64,000 nt of DNA, from contig CAVVFA010000001.1 in NCBI GenBank assembly GCA_963747345.1, positions 868,001-932,000 of the forward strand, in the 5' to 3' direction. Numbering within the stretch: the stretch's first letter is position 1; each line of letters starts with the position of its first letter. Below are positions 37,964 through 47,236 of this stretch, in pieces. Source of the stretch: GCA-2746795 sp963747345. GTDB taxonomy: Bacteria; Chloroflexota; Anaerolineae; Promineifilales; Promineifilaceae. The notes beneath the pieces were generated by a model. That model saw nothing but the letters and a program-made list of their open reading frames with translations. It was not told where the DNA came from and did no database searches. Position numbers and translations under genes: made by a program.

Positions 37964-38632
37964 TTACAACTGACGGAAAGCCATTATGTTTTCCGTGATT
38001 GATTTGCTTCCGCCAAAGACGGCGCTGCCTGCTACCAAAACATCGGCACCAGCGGCGGCAATGGCGACCGCGTTATGGATTTTGACGCCACCATCTACTT
38101 CGATAACGGCCGTTCCTCCCCCCACACCTATCATCTTCTTCAACCGACTAATCCGCTCACTGCTCGCCGGAATATACGACTGCCCGCCAAATCCCGGATT
38201 CACCGACATCACGATCACCTGATCGACTAGCGGCAGCACTTCCTCCAGCATCACCAACGGTGTGGCCGGGTTGATTGCCACCCCCGCCTGCATCCCCAAC
38301 TCTCGAATCACCTCAATCGCCCGGTGTAGATGCACCGTCGCTTCCACGTGAACCGTGAGAATATTGGCGCCTGCGTCGGCAAAGTCTGCCAAATATTGCT
38401 CTGGATTCTCGATCATCAAATGCACATCCAGCGGGATACCCGTTTCTTGCGATAACGGCTGGAGCGCCTTCACCACCAGCGGTCCGATGGTAATATTTGG
38501 CACAAAATGCCCATCCATCACATCCACATGGATGCGGTCTGCGCCAGCGGCCATCGCTTCGGCTACCTGAGCGCCCAACTGGGCAAAATCGGCGGAAAGG
38601 ATACTGGGGGCGAGTTGGAATTTTCGGGTCAT
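37964..38632 (-). CDS. rpe: Ribulose-phosphate 3-epimerase
   Basis: 222 residues, normal for Rpe. Conserved elements: APSILSADFAQLG near residue 8, HVDVMDGHFVPNITIGP near residue 35 (metal ligands His and Asp), DVHLMIENP near residue 68, NPGFGGQSY near residue 145 (phosphate site) and EVDGGVK near residue 175. Interconverts ribulose-5-phosphate and xylulose-5-phosphate. It follows tkt in the same direction, separated by a hairpin, giving a pentose-phosphate pair. One palindrome copy at 38,105 encodes TAV. Confidence 0.95.
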   Translation of the reverse strand: MTRKFQLAPSILSADFAQLGAQVAEAMAAGADRIHVDVMDGHFVPNITIGPLVVKALQPLSQETGIPLDVHLMIENPEQYLADFADAGANILTVHVEATVHLHRAIEVIRELGMQAGVAINPATPLVMLEEVLPLVDQVIVMSVNPGFGGQSYIPASSERISRLKKMIGVGGGTAVIEVDGGVKIHNAVAIAAAGADVLVAGSAVFGGSKSITENIMAFRQL

Positions 38633-38639
38633 GAGATTG

Positions 38640-38701
38640 AGGAGACTGGAGATTGGAGATTAGAGATTGGTCTCATCTCCAATCTCTAATCTCTAATCTC
38701 A
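38640..38701. repeat. Intergenic hairpin of GAGATTGG words
   Basis: AGATTGGAGATTAGAGATTGG on the left and CCAATCTCTAATCTCTAATCT on the right, one of the four GAGATT-family hairpins. It lies between the stop of tkt (upstream) and the start of rpe. Confidence 0.8.
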
Positions 38702-38725
38702 ACAAAGGAGACTATTCAAAGCCAC

Positions 38726-40709
38726 CTAAATTAATTCCAGCGCCGCTGCTACCATCGCTTCTGGCGTTAAGCCAAATTCTTGGTAGAGCGTTTCAAACGG
38801 AGCCGACGCCCCGAAATGATCCAGGGCAATAATCTTGCCATTGCAGCCGACGTACTTTTGCCAGCCCATCGAAATAGCGGCTTCGATGGACACTCGCGCC
38901 GTTACAGAGGGCGGCAAGACCTCATCTTTGTAGGCTTGCGGCATCGCGTCGAACAGTTCCCAGCAGGGGAAGGACACAACCCGCGCCGCTACACCTTGTT
39001 CCGCCAACATCTTTTGCGCTTCAATGGCGATGTGAACTTCGGAGCCAGACCCCATCAGAATCACCTGCGGGTCATCGACATCAATTAACGTATACGCGCC
39101 GTTGCGCAAGCCTTCCGTCTTTTCTGGATCCAGCGGAGCCAGGTTTTGGCGAGTTAAAGCCAACGCCGTCGGGGCGTTACGCCGTTCGATAGCTACTTTC
39201 CAGGCGACTGTCGTTTCATACGGGTCAGCCGGACGGATGGCGGCGAGGTTCGGGATAATCCGCAGGGAAGCCATTGTTTCGACGGGTTGGTGGGTGGGGC
39301 CATCTTCGCCCAGGCCAATAGAGTCATGGGTGAAGACGTAGATGGTACCCAAGCCCATCAGCGCCGCCAGACGCAATGTCGGGCGCATGTAGTCGGCGAA
39401 GACCAGGAAGGTGCCACCGTAGGGGATGATGCCGCCGTGCAGCGCCAACCCGTTCATAATCGCGCCCATGGCATGTTCACGGACACCAAAGCGAATATAA
39501 CGGCCGTTATACCCATTCGCCTTCTGAATATCCGCCACACCCTTCAGGTCGGTCTTGTTAGAGCCAGTCAGGTCAGCCGACCCGCCCAAAATTTCCGGCA
39601 CGCGCAAAGCCAGCGCATTCAACGCCATGCCAGAAGCGGCTCGTGTGGCAATCGGCTTCGTGTATTCAACTGTAAAGTCATCCCAATTCTCGGGCAGTTC
39701 GCCATGCATGATGCGTGTGAATTCAGCGCCCAATTCCGGGTTTGCTGCTGTGTAACTGGCTAACAAGTCGTGCCAGGCCGCGTGTTGACTGGCACCCGCT
39801 TCTGCGGCCTCGGCCAACACGGTATACGCAGCCGGATCCACCCAGAACGGTTCTTGCGGTAAACCCAACGCCTCTTTGGTTAACTTGATTTCTTCTGCGC
39901 CCAGTGGTTCGCCATGCGCACTGGCCGTACCAGCCTTATTCGGACTGCCAAACCCAATCTGCGTTTTACAGGCAATCAAAGACGGCCGTTCTGTATCGGC
40001 CAAGGCTTCATTTAAAGCAGATTGCACGTCATCAACATCGTGACCATCTGCCCGCCATGTGCCCCAGCCATACGCTTCAAACCGCGCCAACACGTCTTCG
40101 GTAAAGGCAATCTGCGTAGAACCATCAATGCTAATGCCATTGTCATCGTAGAAGACAATGAGTTTGCCCAAGCCAAGATGCCCAGCCAAAGAGCAAGCCT
40201 CGTGGGAAATGCCTTCCATCATGTCGCCGTCGCCCGCAAAGGCGAAGGTATTGTGGTCAACCAAATCAAGACCCGGTTTGTTGAATTTGGCCGCCAGATA
40301 CCGTTCTGCCAGCGCAAAGCCAACCGCATTCGAGATACCCTGTCCCAACGGCCCCGTTGTCACTTCCACACCCAGGGGTATGACCCCATTCAGGATGACC
40401 AGGGGTGAGACTGCCCCATTGGCGGAAGTTTTTCAGTTCTTCCAACGGCAAGTCATAGCCGCTCAGATGCAGCAGTGAATAAATCAGCATACTGCCATGC
40501 CCACCAGATAAAACGAAGCGGTCACGGTCGGGCCATTCCGGGCTTTTGGGGTCAAACTTGAGGTATTTGCCCCATAATAAAGCGGCTACATCCGCCATCC
40601 CCATCGGTAAACCGGGGTGGCCGGTGTTGGCCGCTTGTACGCCATCCATGGATAAAACGCGGATGGAATTGGACACAGGTTTTAATGTCGAAGCTAGATT
40701 GGTACTCAT
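38726..40709 (-). CDS. tkt: Transketolase, frameshifted once
   Basis: About 661 residues, normal length. N-terminal TPP domain: GHPGLPMGMAD near residue 32 and GHGSMLIYSLLHL near residue 70; GDGDMMEGISHEA near residue 157 is the diphosphate/Mg motif; the pyrimidine domain has RFGVREHAMGAIMNG near residue 410. The reading frame shifts near 40,372, where CCCTGGGTGTG needs one G less to give HTPGVEVTTGPLGQG. Links the pentose-phosphate pathway to glycolysis. The start at 40,709 (MSTNLASTL) has an AGGAG site. Palindromes are at 39,498 and a variant at 39,983. Confidence 0.93.
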
Positions 40710-40739
40710 TGAATGTTCTCCTGAAAAATGCAGCACACA

Positions 40740-41069
40740 AATGCCCTGGTTATCTTAACAAGTGATATTTGCTATTTTATCGCTGCCATGAAAGGCGTAA
40801 TCAAGGGGTCGTGAGGGGCAGTCCGTCAAACTGTTCCAAGCTATCTCTCTATCTCACACCTTTATTATGTGGCGCCAATTTTATCAACTGGAGCCAGATG
40901 GTAAATATTATAAATCATATCGGAGTCAACGGGCAGTTTGGGCACTCGGTTAGACCCGATTGAGACGATTATAGTCTTAATCTGGTCATCTGGTGATGAT
41001 ATGGAATCAAATTTTCCAGTGCGAGGGCGTTTTCTGCTGTATCGGCTCTTAATAGGTCTAAAAAATCAA
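40740..41069. other. Non-coding spacer
   Basis: Upstream of tkt. No convincing gene, tRNA or clear promoter was found. It contains short duplications of TAATCAAGGGGTCG type only. Together with the next 800 bases it is the longest gene-free stretch of the window. Confidence 0.4.
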
Positions 41070-41071
41070 CA

Positions 41072-41232
41072 GGTTTGGGCATGGTTCATTTCCAACAAAA
41101 ACCATCTTTACAATTGTCATTCCCACGTAGGTGGGAATCCATTTCATTACCGCAGTGGATTCCCGCCTACGCGGGAATGACGGGTTGGTATTTGTAAAGA
41201 TCCCTTCTCTTAATTTGAACCATGCCCAAGTT
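41072..41232. repeat. Nested inverted repeat with TGAACCATGCCCAA ends
   Basis: Outer arms TTGGGCATGGTTCA (about 41,076) and TGAACCATGCCCAA (about 41,217). Inside, ATCTTTACAA pairs with TTGTAAAGAT, and ATTCCCACGTAGGTGGGAAT and ATTCCCGCCTACGCGGGAAT are the two stems of a well-known dispersed bacterial palindrome. The whole could form one long hairpin. A third copy of TGAACCATGCCCAA lies near 41,533. No coding frame. Confidence 0.65.
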
Positions 41233-41381
41233 TGCTTTCATAGCGGCTTAATTCTACCCGCATGATACTTATTGTACCATTAACACTTAGTTCTAACACA
41301 CTCTGGATTTGGCAGTGATCGTATGAGGTTTGCCCTTTATCTAGCCTTCTTTTGTCTTTATTTCTTTGTACTGGCTGTTCA

Positions 41382-41455
41382 ATCGCTCTTTAATTCCTTT
41401 TTAGTTTCTCTTTAATTCCTTCGTAGATCCTTTTTAATTCTTTTTAATTTCCGGC
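41382..41455. repeat. TTTAATTCCTTTTTAG direct repeats
   Basis: Four or five imperfect copies of the word CTTTAATTCCTT/TTTTTAATTC in tandem, strongly T-rich on the plus strand. Purpose unknown. Confidence 0.5.
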
Positions 41456-41697
41456 ATCGTTCATTCTATGACTACAGTTTGGAGATGTGTAGCCGCGACT
41501 ACAAATTGTAAAGGACATTGCTAAGCATTTTGAACCATGCCCAATATTCTGCCTTTTTGCGTCAATTCGCTGTCGTTTTGCAAAACCACAAAGATAGTGG
41601 TGACAATAATGCCCCCGTTATACAATCAATTTGGCGTAGAGGTGTGAAGATGCGGAGAAAACCCAGCGCATAGCAACAGCAATTCCAATTATGACCT

Positions 41698-41825
41698 GTT
41701 TGTCGCCGTCGCCACCGATTGAAATCGGTCGCTGCCATGAAAAACGCGCTAAAGCGTGTTCGTTGCGCCTCTTATAACGTGCTTTAGCACGTTTTTTGTA
41801 GCAGCCTATGAATTCATTCATAGCA
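41698..41825. repeat. REP-like multi-hairpin repeat, copy 2
   Basis: CGCCACCGATTGAAATCGGTCGCTG, then AACGCGCTAAAGCGTGTT, then AACGTGCTTTAGCACGTTTTTTGTA and CTATGAATTCATTCATAG. Same order of modules as at 37,725, and the 3' half is nearly identical. Together the two copies bracket rpe, tkt and the non-coding zone. Confidence 0.75.
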
Positions 41826-41881
41826 AGGGCATAATTGAAGTTGCTGGCATAGCAAAATTGATGGTGAAAGGAAAGTAGTTT

Positions 41882-43187
41882 ATGGTGCGGTTGTGCAAAT
41901 TTGTAACAACGTATGAATGGGTGATATTGGGGTTGATGCTGCCGTTGGTACTGTTCCCCTCGCCTATGCGTTCGCTGGTACTGCTTCTGATTCCGCTTTT
42001 GTGGCTCATACGCTGGGTAGCGACGGGGCATCTGGTACCGCCTACACCGCTGGATTGGTCACTGTTTGGCTTGCTGTTTATGGTTTTGGTGAGCGAGTAT
42101 GCCACGTTTGATATGGCGCACAGTTTGGAGAAGATTGCGGGCATGGTGTTTGGCATTGCTCTGTTTTATGCAGTTGTGCAATGGGTGGGTTCGTCAACTT
42201 CTCGGTTGTGGTGGGGAATTGGGGTGCTGTATACGGTGGTCTTGGGATTGGCGGGCATTAGTTTGGTAGTTTACGGCTGGATGGGGGAAGTGCCGGGGCT
42301 GGGTGCGGTGCTGGCAAGAATTCCGGCACAGGTAACGGTACTTGCTAATCGCAGTGTGAATCCGAATCAGGTGGCGGGTATTTTGACGTGGTTGCTGCCG
42401 TTGGCGGTTTTGCTGGCTGCCTTTGCCCTCTGGCGGATTCGAGAATTGGTGAATCGCTATGGTTGGTTAAAAACGGGATTGCTTATCTTGATTTTAGTAG
42501 GTGCAGCGGTTGTTATGTTGGGTGTTTTGGTGCTGACACGGTCTCGGAGTGGCTTGGTGGGGGTGGCGGCAGCGCTGGTTTTGATGGTTTTTTTGGTGTT
42601 AACGGCCGTTTCGCGCAAGCTAACAGTGATGGTCATTATCGGATGTCTGGTGTTGGTCGTGGCGGGCGTGGTTTTCGTGGGGACGGATGAGATAACGGCC
42701 GTTTTCTTTGCAGCAAACCAATATTGACAGCGGCGCACCCTCAAGTTCAATAGCAGGACGGCTGGAAATTTGGTCACGGGCCATTTATGGCTTGCAAGAT
42801 TTCCCATTTACCGGCATGGGCATGAATAATTTCAGAAAAGTGGTGCATATTTTGTACCCGTTATTCCTCGTTTCCCCCGATACCGATATTGCCCACGCCC
42901 ATAACCATTGGCTGCAAGCCGGTCTCGATTTAGGCATTCCGGGCATGATTGCCTACATGGCCTTGTGGCTCGGACTGGCACTGCTACTGTGGCAATCATG
43001 GCGGCAGGCGCAGACCAGTTGGCTGAAGGTCTTGAGTCTTGGCTTTGCAGGCTGCTTGACGGCGTATTTTGTTTATGGCTTACTCGATACAATCGCCTTG
43101 GGCGCACGTCCCGGCTTTGTCTTTTGGGGGATGGTGGGATTGATAGCCGCGTTGCACAGAACTGGGCGGCAAATGGATGAAGGGTAG
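41882..43187 (+). CDS. O-antigen ligase family membrane protein, frameshifted
   Basis: About 433 residues after joining two frames near 42,705-42,715. Roughly ten hydrophobic helices. The ligase/polymerase motifs mirror the gene at 23,275: SVNPNQVAGILTWLLPL, LTRSRSGLVGV, RLEIWSRAIYGLQDFPFTGMGMNNF and IAHAHNHWLQAGLDLGIPG. The break follows a palindrome copy (42,694), where LTAV/ITAVF leaves the frame. Start: ATG with AAAGGA upstream. It stands apart from the operon and runs the opposite way, so it may ligate a different glycan. Confidence 0.82.
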
Positions 43188-43220
43188 ATGGCAGGGCGAT
43201 TGCCTACTCACCAAAAATCA

Positions 43221-43300
43221 GCCTAATAGCAACGAATTGACACGAATTTACGCGAAAATGGTTTGAAATTCGCGTAAATTCGCGCTAATTCGCTGCAAAA
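43221..43300. repeat. Intergenic hairpin of TTCGCG words
   Basis: GCAACGAATTGACACGAATTTACGCGAA on the left with TTCGCGTAAATTCGCGCTAATTCGCTGC on the right. Related to the structure at 1,642. It follows the stop of the O-antigen ligase gene. Confidence 0.7.
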
Positions 43301-43361
43301 ATCATGAATATGCGTTCGCTCTGGGGCAGATAAAGGATTTATTGTTAGAATCAGGTGACTT

Positions 43362-44547
43362 ATGAACGAATCAAACAAGCCGCAAGACGATAGCTCAGAA
43401 ACCGAAAATTCATCCTTCATCCCTCATTCCTTCGGCAAGCTCAGGGCAACGCCCTCATCCTTACAGACGCTTGACCTACCAAACGGCCGTTTACACTTAC
43501 CCGCCTTTCTCCCCGATGGCACACAGGGCGTGGTCAAGTCTATTGATGCTCAGGATGTAGCTGGCTGCCACATTCAGGCGGTGCAGATGAACGTTTACCA
43601 CCTCATGCAGCGACCCGGCTCCTCAACCATTCAGGCACTGGGCGGGCTGCACGCCATGTCGGGCTGGAAGCGCCCCATCTTCACCGATTCCGGCGGTTTC
43701 CAGGTCTACTCCCTCATTCGCCAAAATCCCGAAAGACGGCAGTATTTCTGACAAAGGTGCAACCTTTCGTATAGAGGACAAGCGGTTCAAGTTTACGCCT
43801 GAAAAAAGCATCCAACTACAAATGAGCTACGGCGCAGATGTCATTATTTGCCTCGACGATTGTACGCATGTGGATGATTCCCTGGCTGTGCAAGAGGTAT
43901 CAGTCCAGCGCACCGTCGCCTGGGCCAAACGGTGTCGCACGGAGTTTGACCGTCTGCTGGCGGAGAAAGATTTGAGCGCCGCTCAGCGACCGAAGCTGGT
44001 GGCAGTGGTGCAGGGCGGCGGCGAGATTGAGTTACGCCGTCAATGTGCTGAGCAACTGCTAGAAATTGGCTTCGATGGCTATGGCTACGGCGGCTGGCCG
44101 TTGGACAATGAAAACAAGCTGCTCATTGACGTGCTTGGTTGGGTGCGCGACTTTATTCCGCGTGAATTTACGCTTCATGCGCTGGGTGTGGGGCATCCTG
44201 ATAATGTGGTGGCCTGTGCGCGGCTGGGGTATGAACTGTTTGACAGCACGATGCCCACGCGGGATGCTCGCCACGGCCGTTTATATTCGCTTACTGTCGA
44301 TCCCACAGCCGGAAAGTTGGCCGGTAAATGGTTTAAGTATGCGTATCCCCATGATAAAAAGCATATCAAGACCAACTTGCCCATCTCGCCATTTTGCGAC
44401 TGTCACACCTGTTCTCATTACACGATGGGCTACCTCCACCACCTGTACAAAGTCAATGACAGCCTGTTCCCACGTCTGGCAACGATTCATAATTTGAGGT
44501 TTATGACGATGATGATGGAATCGCTGCGGCGGGAGATTGGAGACTAG
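43362..44547 (+). CDS. tgt: Queuine/preQ1 tRNA-ribosyltransferase-like (TGT), frameshifted
   Basis: About 395 residues after one break near 43,740. The TGT core is present: catalytic-base segment TDSGGFQVYS near residue 110, CLDDCTH (compare DECTP), VVQGGG, the nucleophile region FDSTMPTRDARHGRLYS, and the zinc site CDCHTCSHYTMGYLHHL. The substrate loop that reads GGLAVGE in preQ1-specific bacterial TGTs is GGWPLDN here, so the base recognised may differ. The N-terminal 40 residues include a copy of a dispersed repeat (CCTTCGGCAAGCTCAGGG at 43,429) and look added. It should swap the G34 wobble base of tRNA. Confidence 0.83.
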
Positions 44548-44593
44548 AGATTGGAGATTGCACAATCTCTAATCCCCAATCTCTAATCTCCTG
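44539..44593. repeat. Intergenic hairpin of GAGATTGG words
   Basis: GAGATTGGAGACTAGAGATTGGAGATTG on the left with CAATCTCTAATCCCCAATCTCTAATCTC on the right; loop of two or three bases. It directly follows the tgt-like stop and precedes the first ArmA-like gene. Confidence 0.85.
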
Positions 44594-44597
44594 AAAT

Positions 44598-45429
44598 ATG
44601 ATGAGCGATTTAGATAAACTGGTAACGGCCGTTTCCCAAAGCCCCAAATACGAAAACGTTTCACCCGAACTCATCCGGCGGGTGGGGGCTGATGAGTTGG
44701 GCGAAGCGGCGCAGTTATAAAGAAGCGCTGAAGGCGACAAAGAATAAACTGCATCAGGTGGGCGGCGCGTACCAGGATTCCAAGATTGATTACGGCAAGG
44801 TTTTAGAACTTTTACAAGAGTCTCAACGCGGACTTGTGCTGAGCGATGCCGAAGTAGGCGCAGAGGCGCAGAGAGAAGCGTTAGTTGAGGTAATGCGGTT
44901 GCATACCTCAACGCGAGAGCGATTGCGGATTTTGGATGACTTTTATGCCGATGTTCTCGCTGGACTGCCGCCAATTAACAGCGTGATGGACATAGCCTGT
45001 GGCCTTAATCCATTGGCGCGGGCGTGGATGCCGTTGGCCGAAAACGCCACCTATCTAGCCTATGATATTTACGCGGACATGATGCAATTTTTGGGCGACT
45101 ATTTTGCGCTGGCAGGTATTCCGGGCAAGGCTGAGATGCGGGATGTTGTCGCATTGCTTCCGACTGAGCCGGTAGACCTCGCCCTGTTGTTGAAGACGCT
45201 GCCGGTGCTGGCTCAGATTGATAAAACGGCCGTTTCCCGTCTCCTCGATTCGCTGCAAGCCAAATACCTGCTCATCAGTTTTCCCGCCAAGAGCCTGGGT
45301 GGACGGCAAAAAGGCATGGTGCAAAATTACGAAGCGCTATTTGAAGGCTGGCTTGAGGGGCGAGGTTGGCACGTGAAGAAGTTTGAGTTTGAGAATGAGT
45401 TGGCGTTTTTAGTGGAAACAGGAATTTAA
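44598..45429 (+). CDS. 16S rRNA methyltransferase, ArmA/FmrO (m7G1405) family, copy 1, frameshifted near the N-terminus
   Basis: About 277 residues. The family N-terminus is clear: LVTAVSQSPKYENVSPELIRRV, then after the break (a G too many in TTGGGCG, about 44,700) KEALKATKNKLHQVGGAY. Core motifs: HTSTRERLRILDDFY, SAM-binding MDIACGLNPLARAW, YLAYDIYADM, DLALLLKTLPVL and ISFPAKSLGGRQKGM, the last matching the aminoglycoside-resistance methyltransferases almost residue for residue. Those enzymes methylate N7 of G1405 in helix 44 and block kanamycin/gentamicin binding. Whether this copy gives resistance or acts as housekeeping is unknown. A near-tandem second copy follows. Confidence 0.87.
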
Positions 45430-45430
45430 T

Positions 45431-45501
45431 ACAAAGGTACGAAGAAACAAAGAGACAAAGAAAAAACCTTTGTACCTTTGTCTCTTTGTTTCTTTGTAAT
45501 G
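45431..45501. repeat. Intergenic hairpin of ACAAAGA words
   Basis: ACAAAGGTACGAAGAAACAAAGAGACAAAG on the left with CTTTGTCTCTTTGTTTCTTTGT on the right, and GGTAC/GTACC at the tips. It lies between the two ArmA/FmrO-like genes. Confidence 0.85.
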
Positions 45502-45513
45502 AGCTTTTAAGTT

Positions 45514-46338
45514 ATGAACAATGAAGCAGAGGTAGACGCGCTGGTAACGGCCGTTAAGCAATCAAAAAAATACGGCGACACCAGCGAAGAAACTATCCGG
45601 GAACTGGCGGAAGAGGCACTGCGGCGGCATAAAAAACCGAAATTGGCGCTCAAGTCGGTGCGCACGCAGTTGCACAGCATCATGGCGCCCTATTTGGGTG
45701 ATCCGGATTATGAGGCGGCGAAAGAACAGTTAACGGCCGTTTTCGCCACCAACGACCCCGAGCAAATCAAAGCCACCTGCCACGACCTGCTCTACACCCA
45801 CCTCTCCACCCGAGAACGTCTCCCCTTGTTAGATACGTTTTACAAAGAAATTTTCGCCGTCACCGGCAAGCCCAACAGCCTGCTCGACATCGCTTGCGCC
45901 ATCAATCCACTCTCCTTTCCCTGGATGGAGTTGCCCACCAGCACCCAGTTCTACGCCTACGACATCCACGAGCCGCGCATCGACTTTCTCAACCATTATT
46001 TTACGCTGCAAGGCTTGGAACCCCTTGCCAAATTACAAGACGTGGCCCTCCATTTTCCGCAAGAACAAGCCGATGTGGCCCTGTTTCTCAAAGAGATGCC
46101 TCGCTTCGCCCGTAATTATGGCAATTTAGGACGGCCGTTATTGGAAGCGCTCAACGTGCATTGGATAGTGCTATCCTTTCCAGAAATCAGCACCCACGGC
46201 GGCCGCAACCTGACCGACCGCTACCGTGAATTCATGTTCCAACTCATCGACGGCTTGTCCTGGCAGGCCACGGAGATTTTGTTTGAAGGGGAACTCGTGT
46301 TTTGTATTGAGAAAGCTAGAGGAGAGAGCGAGAGCTAG
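45514..46338 (+). CDS. 16S rRNA methyltransferase, ArmA/FmrO family, copy 2, divergent
   Basis: 274 residues, intact. Paralogue of the preceding gene: LVTAVKQSKKYGDTSEETIREL at the N-terminus, HLSTRERLPLLDTFYKEIF, SAM motif LLDIACAINPLSFPWM (Gly of CGLNP replaced by Ala), FYAYDIHEPRIDFLNHYF, DVALFLKEMPRFA. The usual SFPxxSLGGRxKGM segment is SFPEISTHGGRNLTDRY, so the catalytic/recognition loop has changed. It may have a different target base or a regulatory role. The C-terminus ends inside a repeat hairpin. Palindromes at 45,545 and 45,731, both read TAV. Confidence 0.82.
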   Translation: MNNEAEVDALVTAVKQSKKYGDTSEETIRELAEEALRRHKKPKLALKSVRTQLHSIMAPYLGDPDYEAAKEQLTAVFATNDPEQIKATCHDLLYTHLSTRERLPLLDTFYKEIFAVTGKPNSLLDIACAINPLSFPWMELPTSTQFYAYDIHEPRIDFLNHYFTLQGLEPLAKLQDVALHFPQEQADVALFLKEMPRFARNYGNLGRPLLEALNVHWIVLSFPEISTHGGRNLTDRYREFMFQLIDGLSWQATEILFEGELVFCIEKARGESES

Positions 46339-46379
46339 AGGGCAAGACATCCTCTTGCTCAGTCCTCTTGCTCTTGCTA
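46315..46379. repeat. Intergenic hairpin of GAGAGCGAG/CTCTTGCT words
   Basis: GCTAGAGGAGAGAGCGAGAGCTAGAGGGCAAGA on the left, TCTTGCTCAGTCCTCTTGCTCTTGC on the right. It begins in the last codons of the second ArmA-like gene and ends before rsmE. Same words as 19,868. Confidence 0.75.
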
Positions 46380-46385
46380 AGAATT

Positions 46386-47127
46386 ATGCACAGATTTTTC
46401 GTAACCACCATCAACGACGACCACGTCACCTTCTCCGACGAGCAGGCGCACCAGATGCGGCAGGTTTTGCGCATGGCTGTGGGCGACCGGGTGGTGGCGC
46501 TGGTGAATGGCGACGGCTGGGAATACGAAGCGGAGTTGGTGCAGGTGGATAAGAAGGGGGTAACGGCCGTTATCCAGCACAAACGCCCCATCACCACCGA
46601 GCCAGCCATCCACCTCACCCTGTACCAATGCCTGCTCAAGCGCGATAATTTTGAGTGGGTACTGCAAAAAGGCACGGAGATTGGCGTATCTCGCTTTGTG
46701 CCGCTACTATCCGAGCGCACGGTGGCGCATCCGCCCAAAAAACTGGACAGGTGGCAGCGCATCGTCACCGAAGCGGCCGAGCAATCAGGGCGCGGCTGCA
46801 TTCCCGAAATCGCCCCAGCCATCAAGCTAACCGACGTGTTGGCAGCCTGGCAGCCAGACCAATTCGGCCTCATGCCCTGGGTGGCAGAGGATAGTGTGAC
46901 GATTGGCTCAGCTCTAGCGCAGGCTGAGCCTGTCGAAGCTCGAAGCGCTTGTCGAAGCCAGTGTGTTTATTGGCCCAGAAGGTGGATGGACGGATGATGA
47001 GGTGGAAAACGGCCGTTCTGCTGGCCTGATCCCCGTCACCCTGGGCAAACGCATCCTCCGCGCCGAAACAGCCGCCATCGTCGCCGCCGCGTTGGTATTG
47101 CAGAGCTTAATTCTGATAACGATGTGA
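46386..47127 (+). CDS. rsmE: 16S rRNA (uracil-1498-N3)-methyltransferase RsmE, frameshifted
   Basis: About 247 residues. N-terminal PUA-like domain (MHRFFVTTINDDHVTFSDEQAHQMRQVLR), then the SPOUT knot: KGTEIGVSRFVPLLSERTV near residue 98, EAAEQSGRGCIPEI near residue 135, and after a break near 46,925-46,960 GPEGGWTDDEV and LGKRILRAETAAI, the SAM-binding motifs. The break lies within a copy of the dispersed repeat GGCTGAGCCTGTCGAAGC, which inserts into a poorly conserved loop. It methylates U1498 at the ribosomal P/A-site region of helix 44. The start at 46,386 is the only reasonable ATG. Confidence 0.9.
46922..46961. repeat. Dispersed repeat GGCTGAGCCTGTCGAAGC inside rsmE
   Basis: The 18-base word at 46,922-46,939 is identical to 63,607-63,624, and a decayed relative occurs in tgt (CCTTCGGCAAGCTCAGGG at 43,429). 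Such words are common dispersed bacterial repeats. Here it lies within coding sequence. Confidence 0.65.
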
Positions 47128-47236
47128 AATTCTGAGAACACAGAGCTTCTCAGAAGCCCGGAGAGACACAGCCTTCGAAAAATCTCTAGGTCTTCGCGTG
47201 TGCATCTATGCCAACTCTGAAACCTCTGTATCACTA

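Noticed and set aside
43362..44547. DpdA-type DNA 7-deazaguanine insertion enzyme
   Set aside because: No other dpd genes, no restriction or phage context, and the zinc site and motifs are of the tRNA enzyme; the altered loop alone is not enough.
45514..46338. Claim that the second ArmA-like gene gives antibiotic resistance
   Set aside because: The key loop differs from known resistance enzymes, and no phenotype can be read from sequence.
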